A stretch of 56,333 nt of DNA. It comes from Rhodothermia bacterium (GTDB lineage Bacteria > Bacteroidota > Rhodothermia > Rhodothermales > UBA2364). The number at the start of each line of letters is the position of its first letter. Position 1 is the first letter of the stretch. A model generated the notes under the pieces. That model saw nothing but the letters and a program-made list of their open reading frames with translations. It did not search any database and had not been told where the DNA came from. The position numbers were made by a program, and so were the translations under genes. The DNA lies in assembly GCA_017303715.1 (NCBI GenBank), contig JAFLBZ010000030.1, forward strand, positions 1-56,333, written 5' to 3'. Positions 40,822 through 50,642 of this stretch are shown here, piece after piece.

Positions 40822-40831
40822 TTGTAACTTA
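40822..40831 (+). promoter_or_regulatory. Candidate -10-like element TTGTAACTTA
   Basis: Lies 38 bases before the lipoprotein hydrolase gene. Differs by one base from the elements at 12453 and 25858. Pattern evidence only. Confidence 0.38.
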
Positions 40832-40869
40832 GTCGTTCATTTTCCTTTACCTCAAAACATCCATTCTAT

Positions 40870-42075
40870 ATGTTGCGTATTTCCCATTTCTTACGTGGAA
40901 TATTGGTAATATTCCTACTTGTGCAAGCTGGTTGTGACCTCTTAAAGCCAGAGGACGAAACCGGTCGCGGCAGCATCGTTTCCTCATCGCTTGTTTGGAG
41001 CAAAACCAAGGACGAGCTTACAAACATCTATAATACAGACCTCCCGCTTCAACTTGGGACTTTTGGGGTGGATACCTACAAAGTGGTCTATAACACCGTA
41101 GATGCCGAAGGCAAAGCAACCATTGCTTCCGGTTTGGTACAATTCCCAACCAATACAGGGTCGCTTAAAAACTACCCAATGCTGGTTGAGTTTAACGGAA
41201 CCATCTCCCATGACAACCAAGCCCCAACCCGCTCGGCTTTTTATCCCGTACTGACGTCCATGTATGCTACCAATGGATACCTCGTCGTGGTTCCAGATCT
41301 TCTCGGCTTTGGGGACAATCCGCAAGTTCTACATCCTTATGTTCATGCAGGAACCACCGTTACAGCTTCGGTGGATTTGATGCGGGCGGCGCGGAAATTG
41401 GCTTCTGAAAAAGGGGTTAAATGGAACAAAAAGGTTTTTATCACGGGCTATTCGCAAGGTGGATACTCCACAATGGCACTCCACAGAGGTTTGGACGACG
41501 AGTACAGCAGCGAGTTTACTGTTACCGCATCCGCGCCGTTGGCTGGCCCACACAGCCTTGCCGGAGCAATGGCGGACATGATCTTGGCCGGCAAACCTCA
41601 TCCCAACCCCGTGTATTTGCCTTATATCCTATTGGCATACAACGACATTTACAAGTTTGGCCCTACCGATTCCGACTACTTGGTTGCTCCATACCATACA
41701 ACCATCCGGCCTTTATTTGATCGTAAACATTATCTGGGCGAAATCAATCAGATTTTACCTTCTATTCCGCTACAAATCTTGAAAGAATCGTTTTTGAACG
41801 ACTTCAAAACCAATCCCAATAATGCCTTCCTGAAAGCCCTCAAAGCCAATGAGCGCTACGACTGGAAGCCCAAAGGAGCCATTCATCTTTACCACTGCTC
41901 CGGTGATGCCGACGTACCGGCTTCCAACAGCAAAATTGCCTATGACAAACTTAAGACCAATGGCGCAAATGTAAGCCTAACCGATCCCGCACCAGGTCAG
42001 GATCATGGTGGGTGTTTTGTCAGTGCTTTTCTTGCTTCCAAAGGCTGGATTGCAGAACAGAACCTTGCAAACTAA
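40870..42075 (+). CDS. Alpha/beta-hydrolase lipoprotein (secretory-lipase-like)
   Basis: A 401-residue lipoprotein with lipobox LLVQAGC (C22). The mature part has an alpha/beta-hydrolase fold. The nucleophile elbow is GYSQGGYS with S195, and the likely acid and histidine are in CSGDADVPASNSKIAYDKL and DPAPGQDHGGCF. The segment YPMLVEFNGTISHDNQAPT and the pre-nucleophile region VVVPDLLGFGDN resemble secretory lipases and fungal-type Lip enzymes, so lipid esters or other esters are plausible substrates. It stands between priA and a glycosyltransferase with terminators on one side. No lid or calcium site was recognised. Confidence 0.82.
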   Translation: MLRISHFLRGILVIFLLVQAGCDLLKPEDETGRGSIVSSSLVWSKTKDELTNIYNTDLPLQLGTFGVDTYKVVYNTVDAEGKATIASGLVQFPTNTGSLKNYPMLVEFNGTISHDNQAPTRSAFYPVLTSMYATNGYLVVVPDLLGFGDNPQVLHPYVHAGTTVTASVDLMRAARKLASEKGVKWNKKVFITGYSQGGYSTMALHRGLDDEYSSEFTVTASAPLAGPHSLAGAMADMILAGKPHPNPVYLPYILLAYNDIYKFGPTDSDYLVAPYHTTIRPLFDRKHYLGEINQILPSIPLQILKESFLNDFKTNPNNAFLKALKANERYDWKPKGAIHLYHCSGDADVPASNSKIAYDKLKTNGANVSLTDPAPGQDHGGCFVSAFLASKGWIAEQNLAN

Positions 42076-42093
42076 TTGTACCAACAAGAATGG

Positions 42094-42130
42094 ACATCCG
42101 GTCGTTTTGTTCAGCCGGATGTTCTTTTTT
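42094..42130 (+). terminator. Rho-independent terminator
   Basis: ACATCCGG (42094-42101) pairs perfectly with CCGGATGT (42115-42122), followed by TCTTTTTT. It ends the hydrolase transcript, only eight bases before the glycosyltransferase start at 42138. Confidence 0.85.
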
Positions 42131-42137
42131 GATCGTT

Positions 42138-43292
42138 ATGAAGGTATTCTTGCTTAGTACGGCCTATCCTTATCGGGGTGGCATTGCACATTTTGTGGAG
42201 GCTCTGGCGCGTGGCTTGACCGATCGTGGAGACGACGTCCAATTGGTCACGTTTACGCGGCAATATCCAGAACGGCTGTTTCCGGGAAAAACGCAGTTAG
42301 AAACCGCACCACCACCCGAAGACCTACGGATAAAACGCCTCTTGGACACCCTCAACCCTTTATCTTGGTGGCAAACGGCACGGTTTATTGCCCGCGAAAA
42401 ACCTGATATGGTCATCTTGAAATATTGGATGCCTTTTTTTGCACCAGCATTTGGAACGGTGGTACGCTATTTACGCAAACGCGGAATTCCGGCCATTGCT
42501 ATTGTGGATAATGCCATCCCACACGAAAAGCGTTTGGGAGACGTCCTACTTTCTCGGTGGTTTTTAAATGCTTGCAAAGGCTTGGTGGTGATGTCGGCCT
42601 CGGTACAAAGAGATGTAGAAACGCTCGGCGTAAGACGCCCATTGCGGCTTGTGGCGCACCCCATTTACAACCTTTTTGGCCATTCCATTCCGAAAAGCCA
42701 AGCACGGCAACACCTACAAATACAGGAAAAAACACCCGTTCTACTCTTTTTTGGGTTTATTCGGCGGTACAAAGGCTTGCATATTTTATTAGAAGCCATG
42801 CCGATCATCAAGGCCGCACTGTCCGATGTGAAATTATTGGTTGCAGGCGAGTTTTACGAAGATGCTTCCCCCTACCAAACACAAATCCAGGCATTGGGCA
42901 TTGGAGATGCTGTTCAGTTGCATAGCACATATATTCCCAATGACCAAGTACCCATTTTTTTCTCGGCGGCGGACGTGGTGGTTCAGCCTTACATCACGGC
43001 CACCCAATCCGGTGTGGCACAAATCGCCTTTCACTTTGATAAACCCACCATTCTAACCGATGTAGGTGGCCTTGCCGAAGTGGTTCCTGATGGTGTTGCG
43101 GGTTTGGTAGTTCCACCCGAAAATCCAAGAGCACTTGCAGCAGCCGTTATCCGGTTTTTCCGCGAAGACCTTGCCCCCCGTCTGACACAAGGCGTTCAAA
43201 CTGAAAAGGCCAAATACGATTGGGGGCATCTCTACAAGGCCATAGACGAACTTTGCCTTGAACATGAATCCCATTTAGGCGCTAACGTTTAG
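42138..43292 (+). CDS. Glycosyltransferase of the GT4 family
   Basis: A 384-residue cytoplasmic GT-B glycosyltransferase. The N-terminus shows LLSTAYPYRGGIAHFVEALA. The linker between the two Rossmann-like halves contains VLLFFGFIRRYKGLHILLEA, and the donor-binding C-terminal half has ATQSGVAQIAFHFDKPTILT and DVGGLAEVVPDGVAGLVVPP. The start at 42138 was chosen because the family N-terminus begins there; the frame extends upstream into the preceding hydrolase gene. The gene begins eight bases after a strong terminator, so its promoter must lie in or before that hairpin or readthrough must occur. Its TAG stop shares bases with the TAA of the convergent protease gene. Confidence 0.9.
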   Translation: MKVFLLSTAYPYRGGIAHFVEALARGLTDRGDDVQLVTFTRQYPERLFPGKTQLETAPPPEDLRIKRLLDTLNPLSWWQTARFIAREKPDMVILKYWMPFFAPAFGTVVRYLRKRGIPAIAIVDNAIPHEKRLGDVLLSRWFLNACKGLVVMSASVQRDVETLGVRRPLRLVAHPIYNLFGHSIPKSQARQHLQIQEKTPVLLFFGFIRRYKGLHILLEAMPIIKAALSDVKLLVAGEFYEDASPYQTQIQALGIGDAVQLHSTYIPNDQVPIFFSAADVVVQPYITATQSGVAQIAFHFDKPTILTDVGGLAEVVPDGVAGLVVPPENPRALAAAVIRFFREDLAPRLTQGVQTEKAKYDWGHLYKAIDELCLEHESHLGANV

Positions 43293-46200
43293 TGCCGCCG
43301 CACCATTTTCCCGCTAAATCGTCTTATACCTGTTCCGTCGGCAATGGTAACGGAATAGAAATAAATGCCATCGGCCCAATGGCCTGCTTGGAGTTCTAAG
43401 GCTTGCGATTTCCCGGCTCCCATCGCCACCGGAGCCCTTTGCTGGATCATCCGGCCAAGAGCATCATAAATGGTCACCCCAACTTCAGCCGGTTTCGGCA
43501 AATCTATTTGAATGCTGGTTTTGTTGTGGAACGGATTGGGGAACACCTGCGATACTTGTGTATGTTGTGGTAATGCACCCTCCGACTCGCTACTCGTGAT
43601 ATTACGGCTTAGGTTTACTTTTGCAATCGCGCTAAAAATGGGGCTATTTACGCCATCCGAGCTTAACACTCGGTGAAAAAGGCTTGCAGTTGCACCTGCC
43701 GAGATACTTTTGAGCAAGGCGTTTAGGTTACCATACGTCATCTTATATTCTAATGTACTTTGGCTGGAGCTGGTAAACAAAATCCGCGAAAAATCGGAAG
43801 TGGCACTTAATTGCCATTGGTAGGTGAGCGGGTCACCGTCGGGGTCTATACTGGCCGTCCATGTAAACGACACAGTATTGGTGGCTGGACCATCTAAAGA
43901 GATATTGGTATTATTGGCCGGATTCGTGACTTTAGCGGCAGCGGGTACGCGATTCCCCCCAAAAGTAAACCAATACAAATTGAACAACGGAATCGAGAAG
44001 GATAAGCGCGTTACCTTTTGGGTGGCACGCTCATAAAACAAGAGACTTTTATGCGCTTGGCTTGTTGCAGCGATAAGTTTATCATCGGGCGAAAACGTGG
44101 GGCGGCTTGCATCCAATATCCCACTTCCATTGATCGTCCATGAAGGAAAATCCGCAAACACATCTTCTTGTGTATCTAAATTGGTGAGCAGCACATCCTG
44201 TTCGCTCTCCGCAATCACATTATAGGCCACCAAGTCGGGGTTGGTCTTGCTATAAGTCACGTTACCAATGCTCAAATCTGCACCATAACCGGGGACGAGG
44301 TTATAAATCCGTCCGGTATTAAAATCAATCTCGTGCGTATTCCAATAAGATGTTTGTGTGGTTCGATGTAGGGCATCGAAGGCCACCCGCAGTTCGTTCA
44401 TGTTCGGCGACCACGCCACCACATCGGGATAGACGATGGTTTTATCACGAATCCCCGATTGTGTCGTTTCCGGCAACAACTGAATAGGCATAATTTCTTC
44501 GCCGCACCAAAAGTACAGATTAGGATCGTTGTCATAAGAGGAAACGATGGCCACACAGCTTTCATCGGGAGCAATGGCCACATTCCACAAGTCATTACCG
44601 GAGGCATTGGACTTTAATTTTAAGGTTTCATAGGTCTTCACTTCGCCCGTTTCGACCGTGATATACGCCAACTGCTGATTTTGATTGATAAACCAAATGC
44701 GTTCGCCGTTCCTTCCGGTGGTGAGTTGCGAACGGTCAATTCCGGCATCGGTCTCGGTGATGCGTGCAACGGCGGCGGCACTGCTAAAATAATTGGCTTT
44801 ATTGGTAGCGACATCAAACAGCCCAATTTGCCCGCCTTCATCCATAAAAGCAATGTAGGACTTCCCACCACTTACAACGGCTACGTCATCCTCCTTACCG
44901 GACGTTCCCGATCCACCCTTAATACCAACAGTGTCGAAGGCAGATTTTACGGCGGAGACCTCGGCTCCTTCCCCATACAAGTCGCGCGCCGATTGTTCCA
45001 ACGCATTGCGTGCATCTATAAACTGGCTATTTCGGGTTAGGTATTTGGTGAGGGCGCGATAATAGATTTTTTCCGCTTTGTCGTGACCAATGGCTGCAAC
45101 CACCAAATACGCTGCACGGTTGGGTATCCCACTGTTTACGTGTACCCCACCATTGTCTTCGTCTGGGCCTAAATTTTGGTATTGGCCCATACTGGAGGGT
45201 TGAGGATCAACGACGTTCGCATTGGCGGGATTCGCCATGTCGCGGAGTGCAATTCCTTTGCCTTGTTGGATGATGGTTTCGCCAATCAGGAAGTTGGAAC
45301 GGTCTATCAACATTCCAAATACATCCGCGAAAGACTCGTTGAGTGCGCCCGATTGTCCTTGATATTCTAAGTCTGCGCTGTGCTGAATCACCCCATGCGT
45401 CATTTCGTGCGCAGCCACATCCAACGCACCTGCTAAGGGCTTAAACGTACTTCCGCCATTTCCATAGGCAATAAAGGAGCCATTCCAATACGCATTTTCC
45501 ATGGTTCGCCCACCATCGGTTACATTCACCACCGACCAAATGGTCTTCCCTGCACCATTTATGGCATTGCGTCCATGTTTTTCTTGGAAATATTGATACG
45601 TAATACTTCCATTATAATGCGCAGATACTGCACTTGCATCTGCCCAAGTTGTACTGTTTTGGCTCACGTATTGCTTAGGCTCATCAGTATTGTTGGCGGT
45701 AAGGGTCAATGCGCCGCCTTTCTCCCAAAGACTTGTGTTGTTGAAAGCAAAGTCTTGGCCTAAGTTGGCCAAGTCCCATACCATATAATAAAGGCCATTG
45801 GTGTGTTGTAGCGCCCTCAAATTACGACTTATGCCGTTCAGGTCTTTGGCTGACGTATTAAGGAAGGTTGCTGATGTCCCCAAAGTTGTAAAGACTTGGT
45901 CATTAGGAAGATTAATCGCAAAATCGGTTGTGTGTATTTCGGGATTTTCGTGCTTATGCCCCAACAAGTCGCAGTGGTGCGGTGTGCGGCTAAGGATGCG
46001 CCCATCTTGCGCCGAAATGAGGTAGGTAAACGATTCCAAAAAGTTGGCCTGTACCCGAACGGCATATGCGCGTTCTATGGTTTTTGCACCCGTAGCCACC
46101 CATACAGGATTTGCAGTATCAGGCACCAAGCCGAGCCAACGGGTTATGGTTGCCTTCCAACGCCCTTCTTCTTGCAAATCGGCTATGGCACGGTTTAGCG

Positions 46201-46798
46201 CCTCCGTATTGGATAAACGCGGTGCATCAATCACAATGTTTGGTGTGGGTTCATAGGTTCCATTGATGATATAGCTGTCCTCGCGGAGGTGTACCCATAC
46301 GTCCCGCCCCCAAATGGGCAAACCACGATACATTTGCGCATACCGAACGTGTGCCATGCCCAGCTCATCCGTTTCTTGGTGCATGATCTGGAGTTCTTCA
46401 CCTGGTTTTGCAAGTAGAAGGGTTGTTTGGTTTTGGTTTAGCGCTACCGAGGCCGCCGCCAAAGCGGACGAGGTTTTGTGCAGACCCTCTATCCGGCCTT
46501 CCATCCAGCGAATGGTTCCGTTTGTTGCGCGTTGGAGGTTGCCCCGTTGGATGGTCTCGACGGTTCCTTGGATCACAAGCGGTGTCGTACCGGAACCAGC
46601 GATGGGGGTTGCCAACTGGACGATTGACTTTTTCGCAGTTAAGGTCTTTTGCGCTTTGGGGAATACAGCGGTGACAGGCACGGATTGTAATCCGGGATTT
46701 CCCTTGAGTGGGCGCTGCTGTAGTTTTGTGGTTTGGGCTTGGACGAGCGTGAACATCCAAAATAAAATCAAGATGAGGCGTATGATGGGCGTTTTCAT
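43289..46798 (-). CDS. Large secreted M4 (thermolysin-like) metalloprotease with T9SS sorting domain
   Basis: An 1169-residue secreted protease. A signal peptide (about 1-22) is followed by FTP/PepSY-type pro-regions (about 70-300). The M4 catalytic domain has zinc motif H464-E-M-T-H (AAHEMTHGVIQHS), glutamate ligand region GALNESFADVFGML, and the M4_C catalytic histidine near GGVHVNSGIPNRAAY (about 553). About 660-960 form a beta-propeller-like region of WD40/TolB-type repeats (ESCVAIVSSYDNDPNLYFW, NPDLVAYNVIAESEQDVLL). A fibronectin/cadherin-like domain (DPDGDPLTYQWQLS) and a C-terminal T9SS type A sorting domain (QVFPNPFHNKTSI at about 1082 to the end) follow. It would be secreted across the outer membrane and mature by pro-domain removal. 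The stop overlaps the convergent glycosyltransferase stop. Confidence 0.94.
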   Translation of the reverse strand: MKTPIIRLILILFWMFTLVQAQTTKLQQRPLKGNPGLQSVPVTAVFPKAQKTLTAKKSIVQLATPIAGSGTTPLVIQGTVETIQRGNLQRATNGTIRWMEGRIEGLHKTSSALAAASVALNQNQTTLLLAKPGEELQIMHQETDELGMAHVRYAQMYRGLPIWGRDVWVHLREDSYIINGTYEPTPNIVIDAPRLSNTEALNRAIADLQEEGRWKATITRWLGLVPDTANPVWVATGAKTIERAYAVRVQANFLESFTYLISAQDGRILSRTPHHCDLLGHKHENPEIHTTDFAINLPNDQVFTTLGTSATFLNTSAKDLNGISRNLRALQHTNGLYYMVWDLANLGQDFAFNNTSLWEKGGALTLTANNTDEPKQYVSQNSTTWADASAVSAHYNGSITYQYFQEKHGRNAINGAGKTIWSVVNVTDGGRTMENAYWNGSFIAYGNGGSTFKPLAGALDVAAHEMTHGVIQHSADLEYQGQSGALNESFADVFGMLIDRSNFLIGETIIQQGKGIALRDMANPANANVVDPQPSSMGQYQNLGPDEDNGGVHVNSGIPNRAAYLVVAAIGHDKAEKIYYRALTKYLTRNSQFIDARNALEQSARDLYGEGAEVSAVKSAFDTVGIKGGSGTSGKEDDVAVVSGGKSYIAFMDEGGQIGLFDVATNKANYFSSAAAVARITETDAGIDRSQLTTGRNGERIWFINQNQQLAYITVETGEVKTYETLKLKSNASGNDLWNVAIAPDESCVAIVSSYDNDPNLYFWCGEEIMPIQLLPETTQSGIRDKTIVYPDVVAWSPNMNELRVAFDALHRTTQTSYWNTHEIDFNTGRIYNLVPGYGADLSIGNVTYSKTNPDLVAYNVIAESEQDVLLTNLDTQEDVFADFPSWTINGSGILDASRPTFSPDDKLIAATSQAHKSLLFYERATQKVTRLSFSIPLFNLYWFTFGGNRVPAAAKVTNPANNTNISLDGPATNTVSFTWTASIDPDGDPLTYQWQLSATSDFSRILFTSSSQSTLEYKMTYGNLNALLKSISAGATASLFHRVLSSDGVNSPIFSAIAKVNLSRNITSSESEGALPQHTQVSQVFPNPFHNKTSIQIDLPKPAEVGVTIYDALGRMIQQRAPVAMGAGKSQALELQAGHWADGIYFYSVTIADGTGIRRFSGKMVRRH

Positions 46799-46828
46799 AT
46801 AGCTTGGACTTGGTTTAAGAAAGAAAGG

Positions 46829-47278
46829 TTATTGCTTCTGCGGTAAGTTATGAACAGCCTGCATACACAGGGCATAAAGCCGAATAACAGGGTCTTTCTC
46901 CGAGGTGGATGGCTCATGCGGCATTGGGAAGCGGACACTATGGGCTTTTCCCGCTTGCGAGAAGGTGATTTGTACCGTCATGTTGGCGGGTTCATCACGG
47001 TTTATCTCTTGAAATCCTGCTTTTTTAAACGCCTTGAAGAGCGTCTGGAGTTCTTTCTTGGGTAATGTACCAATACGTTCGGTTTGTTTTTGGGAGCCGA
47101 AGCCGCGCCACTCGTGGAGGTTGCCGAGGTGGTCTATCGCATAGCCCTGCCAACGCCCTGTAAATCCTCCGCCGGCTCCGAAGGTGAGGCTAAAGTCTTC
47201 GGGTATTCTTTGGCTTTTGCATCCAGCAAAGCCGCCCACGAGACAAAAGATCAAGAAAGGAACGATTATTTTCATCAC
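46829..47278 (-). CDS. Small hypothetical lipoprotein
   Basis: A 149-residue lipoprotein with lipobox GGFAGC (C20). The mature part starts with a beta region, FSLTFGAGGGFTGRWQGYAI, and continues through GTLPKKELQTLFKAFKKAGF, MTVQITFSQAGKAHSVRF and a helix near the end. I recall similar short lipoproteins in the group with a beta-sandwich that measures a threshold by comparison, but no family name. It is 30 bases upstream of the protease on the same strand and 44 bases downstream of gcvP, so all three may lie on one transcript. Function unknown. Confidence 0.65.
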   Translation of the reverse strand: MMKIIVPFLIFCLVGGFAGCKSQRIPEDFSLTFGAGGGFTGRWQGYAIDHLGNLHEWRGFGSQKQTERIGTLPKKELQTLFKAFKKAGFQEINRDEPANMTVQITFSQAGKAHSVRFPMPHEPSTSEKDPVIRLYALCMQAVHNLPQKQ

Positions 47279-47322
47279 GTAGGCGGCTATTTAGCCGAAA
47301 TTAAAGGGTTAATAGGGATGTG

Positions 47323-50175
47323 CTACCTATATTCTTCCATCGGTGGGCAAGCACAGACCAAGTTACGGTCGCCAAACGCATTGTCCACCCGCCCTACATA
47401 TGGCCAAAACTTGTGGCTTCGGATCGTTGGGGAAGGATACGCCGCTTTTTCGCGTGAATACGGCCTATCCCATGTTTCGCTAAGAAGAACCTCGGCGGTG
47501 TGGGGTGCGTGTTTGAGGACATTATTATCAGCAGGATAAAGCCCGTTTTTTACTTCTTCCATCTCTTGGCGTATAGAGATCAGCGCATCACAATAACGAT
47601 CTAACTCGGCTTTGGTCTCGGACTCGGTTGGTTCAATCATGATGGTTCCCGCTACCGGAAAGCTCATGGTTGGTGCGTGGAAACCATAATCCATCAAACG
47701 TTTGGCAACATCTTGTTCATCAATGCCCGTTTCCTTTTTTAAGGGTCGTAAATCGAGCATAAACTCATGTGCAGACCGCCCATGAGTTCCTTTGTATAAA
47801 ATAGGATAGTGGGCTTCCAAGCGTTTAGCCATGTAATTGGCATTCAGAATCGCATATTTGGTGGCATTTGTCAACCCTTCCGAACCCATTAAAGCAATAT
47901 AAGCCCAAGAGATCAACAAGACACTTGCTGAGCCATAAGGTGCTGCCGAGACAGGGCCTTGTGCTAAACCCAAGGAGACCACATTATGTCCGGGCAAGTG
48001 CGGGGTTAAGTGTTTTGCAACACAAATAGGTCCCATCCCTGGCCCACCACCACCATGCGGAATGGCAAAGGTCTTGTGCAAGTTCAGGTGGCACACATCC
48101 GCACCAATGGCCGCCGGAGAGGTTAGCCCAACTTGGGCATTCATATTGGCACCATCCATATATACCTGACCACCGTTTTGGTGGATGATTTCGCAGATTT
48201 CATGAATAGCTTCTTCAAAAACACCATGCGTAGAAGGATACGTTACCATGAGCGCCGCCAAATTCGGGGCATTTTCTGCTGCTTTTGCCCGTAGGTCTGC
48301 CACATCTATGTTGCCATGATCGTCACAGTTGACCACCACCACCTTCATACCCGCCATTACTGCCGAAGCCGGATTGGTTCCATGCGCCGAGGAAGGGATC
48401 AAGCAGACATTGCGATGATCATCCCCGTTTGCATGATGCCAAGCCCGAATGGTAAGGAGGCCCGCATATTCGCCCTGTGCACCAGAATTGGGCTGGAGGG
48501 ACACGCCATCAAACCCTGTGATCTCGGCAAGCCACCGCGAGAGTTCCTCGAAAACAACTTTGTAGCCCATCGCTTGGTCTTCGGGCGCAAACGGATGCAG
48601 ACCGCCAAATTCCGACCAAGTCACAGGAATCATTTGCGTGGTGGCATTGAGCTTCATCGTACACGATCCCAGCGGAATCATACTGGTGGTCAGCGAGAGG
48701 TCGCGCGATTGTAGGCGATGAATATAGCGGAGCATCTCGTGTTCGCTCTGGTATTGGTTGAAGATCGGATGCGCCAGAAAGTCGGAGGTACGGGCCATTT
48801 TGCCTTTGTACCCACTGTCTAAGTCTTTTGCATACACATCGGCTGTTCGGAGAAAGTTGGTATGCAAAAAAACCTCCAATAAGGCATCCACATCTTTGGC
48901 GGTCGTAGTCTCGTCCAACGAAATACCCAAGTTACCATTTGGGAACCTTCGGACGTTGAGGTGTCGTGCAAATCCACGCGAGACGGCAAGATCGGCATCA
49001 TGATGGCTCATCTCAACACAAATGGTATCGAAGAAATCGGTTGTGAGAACGTTAAACCCTTTGTCTAAGAGTCCTTCTGCCAAAATTTTGGTGAGGTCAT
49101 GAATGCGCGTAGCGATCTTACGCAAGCCTTCCGGTCCATGATATACTGCGTACATGCCCGCCATTACCGCCAGAAGTACCTGTGCGGTACAGATATTCGA
49201 GGTCGCTTTGTCGCGCCGGATGTGTTGTTCGCGAGTTTGAAGGGCCATCCGAAGCGCCCTTTTGCCATTGGCATCTTTCGAGACCCCAATAATCCGTCCG
49301 GGCATTTTGCGGGTAAACGCCTCCGAAGCCGCCATATATGCCGCGTGAGGCCCGCCATAACCCATCGGAACGCCAAAGCGTTGGGTATTACCCACCACCA
49401 CATCAGCGCCAAACGCTCCGGGTGGCGTCAAAAGCACAAGGCTCATCAGATCGGCTGCCACGATAACGCTCGCTTTGGCCGTCTTTGCTTTTTCGCAGAA
49501 AGCGCGGTAATCCTGTACCTGCCCAGTGGTATCTGGATATTGTAAAACCGCCGCAAAAACATCATCATGGAAGGTATAGTGCTGCCAGTCGCCCACTTCC
49601 ACCTGAAATCCCAAAGGCAATGCCCGCGTTTGGATTACCGCAATATTTTGTGGATGACAATGTGCATCTACAAAAACGGTATGTCGCTTAGGCTGTTGCC
49701 CATGTGCCATACTGACAGCTTCGGCACATGCAGTGGCTTCGTCCAAAAGAGACGCATTCGCAATGGGCAATCCGGTCAAGTCGGATACCATCGTCTGAAA
49801 ATTCAACAATGCTTCCAAACGGCCTTGTGCAATCTCGGCTTGATAGGGCGTGTATTGTGTGTACCATCCCGGATTCTCCATGATGTTCCTAAGAATCACC
49901 GGAGGCGTGAGGGTTCCTGAATAACCCATACCGATATAGGACTTGAAAACCTTGTTTTTATCGGCAATTTGTCTAAGGCGTGTAATCACCTCCGACTCTG
50001 AAAGTGGGGCATCTAAGGCCAACGGCTTAGATAAGCGGATAGACTCCGGAACGGTTTGTTCAATCAGTTCTTCCAACGTATCCGCTCCTACCACAGCCAA
50101 CAGAGCCTCAAGATCGGCAGCGGGCGCATTATGACGGGGTTCAAAACGGTCTAAAGGGGTGAGTTGAATAGACAT
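47323..50175 (-). CDS. gcvP: Glycine dehydrogenase (decarboxylating), single-chain P protein
   Basis: P protein of the glycine cleavage system: decarboxylates glycine and passes aminomethyl to the lipoyl H protein. The 950-residue chain is the fused form; some bacteria split it into GcvPA and GcvPB. The N-terminal half contains [16 protein letters not shown] and [20 protein letters not shown]. The C-terminal half contains the PLP lysine K701 in [16 protein letters not shown], with the glycine-rich strip right after it, and [15 protein letters not shown] near the end. It precedes a lipoprotein and the M4 protease on the same strand. The other glycine-cleavage genes are not adjacent, but lpdA (L protein) is in the window. 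No glycine riboswitch core was found upstream. Confidence 0.97.
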   Translation of the reverse strand: MSIQLTPLDRFEPRHNAPAADLEALLAVVGADTLEELIEQTVPESIRLSKPLALDAPLSESEVITRLRQIADKNKVFKSYIGMGYSGTLTPPVILRNIMENPGWYTQYTPYQAEIAQGRLEALLNFQTMVSDLTGLPIANASLLDEATACAEAVSMAHGQQPKRHTVFVDAHCHPQNIAVIQTRALPLGFQVEVGDWQHYTFHDDVFAAVLQYPDTTGQVQDYRAFCEKAKTAKASVIVAADLMSLVLLTPPGAFGADVVVGNTQRFGVPMGYGGPHAAYMAASEAFTRKMPGRIIGVSKDANGKRALRMALQTREQHIRRDKATSNICTAQVLLAVMAGMYAVYHGPEGLRKIATRIHDLTKILAEGLLDKGFNVLTTDFFDTICVEMSHHDADLAVSRGFARHLNVRRFPNGNLGISLDETTTAKDVDALLEVFLHTNFLRTADVYAKDLDSGYKGKMARTSDFLAHPIFNQYQSEHEMLRYIHRLQSRDLSLTTSMIPLGSCTMKLNATTQMIPVTWSEFGGLHPFAPEDQAMGYKVVFEELSRWLAEITGFDGVSLQPNSGAQGEYAGLLTIRAWHHANGDDHRNVCLIPSSAHGTNPASAVMAGMKVVVVNCDDHGNIDVADLRAKAAENAPNLAALMVTYPSTHGVFEEAIHEICEIIHQNGGQVYMDGANMNAQVGLTSPAAIGADVCHLNLHKTFAIPHGGGGPGMGPICVAKHLTPHLPGHNVVSLGLAQGPVSAAPYGSASVLLISWAYIALMGSEGLTNATKYAILNANYMAKRLEAHYPILYKGTHGRSAHEFMLDLRPLKKETGIDEQDVAKRLMDYGFHAPTMSFPVAGTIMIEPTESETKAELDRYCDALISIRQEMEEVKNGLYPADNNVLKHAPHTAEVLLSETWDRPYSREKAAYPSPTIRSHKFWPYVGRVDNAFGDRNLVCACPPMEEYR

Positions 50176-50642
50176 AACAGCGTTTGTATGTGAATATTAA
50201 AGGCTTCGTTAAAGTTAATGATTCTGGGCTGGAAGATGTGCGAATTTGTCTTCAGGTTCTCTATAAGTGCATAAAGAACACAATCTGGAAAAGGTTAGTG
50301 TGGCGAGAATAACTATGCTTTTTGCCGACGTTAACCAGCATTATGGGTTTAAAATTATTGTTGTTGTTTAAGTATATTAGGGGCTTACAAGTAATTGCAC
50401 GTAGGCTTCACAGGTACACTTAAAAAAAGAAAATGACGCATCTACATTTCGTATAAATTATTGAATCAATTATGAATCACAAAATAATGAATAACCCGTC
50501 CTTTTAGCCCTATAGTCTTGAGTTGTGGCACAAGAATGGGCCATCCATCACGGTGACCATCTGCTGAGCCTGAAACGCTTGTTAATAAAAAAACCGGAGC
50601 AGTACAACACCACTCCGGATTTTTGGCCTATTAAGGTGATCC
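50176..50642. other. Intergenic region between gcvP and the CreD-like gene
   Basis: This 467-base gap holds no supported gene. It contains the terminator at 50587-50618 near the CreD-like gene. The gcvP side must hold the gcvP promoter, which I cannot place. Confidence 0.5.
50587..50618 (-). terminator. Rho-independent terminator of the CreD-like gene
   Basis: CCGGAG (50594-50599) pairs with CTCCGG (50613-50618) across a 13-base loop. On the minus strand the stem is followed by seven T. It lies about 24 bases after the CreD-like stop codon. Confidence 0.75.

Noticed and set aside
50176-50580. Glycine riboswitch upstream of gcvP
   Set aside because: I searched the upstream sequence for the conserved glycine-riboswitch core and did not recognise it. 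A covariance-model search would be decisive.
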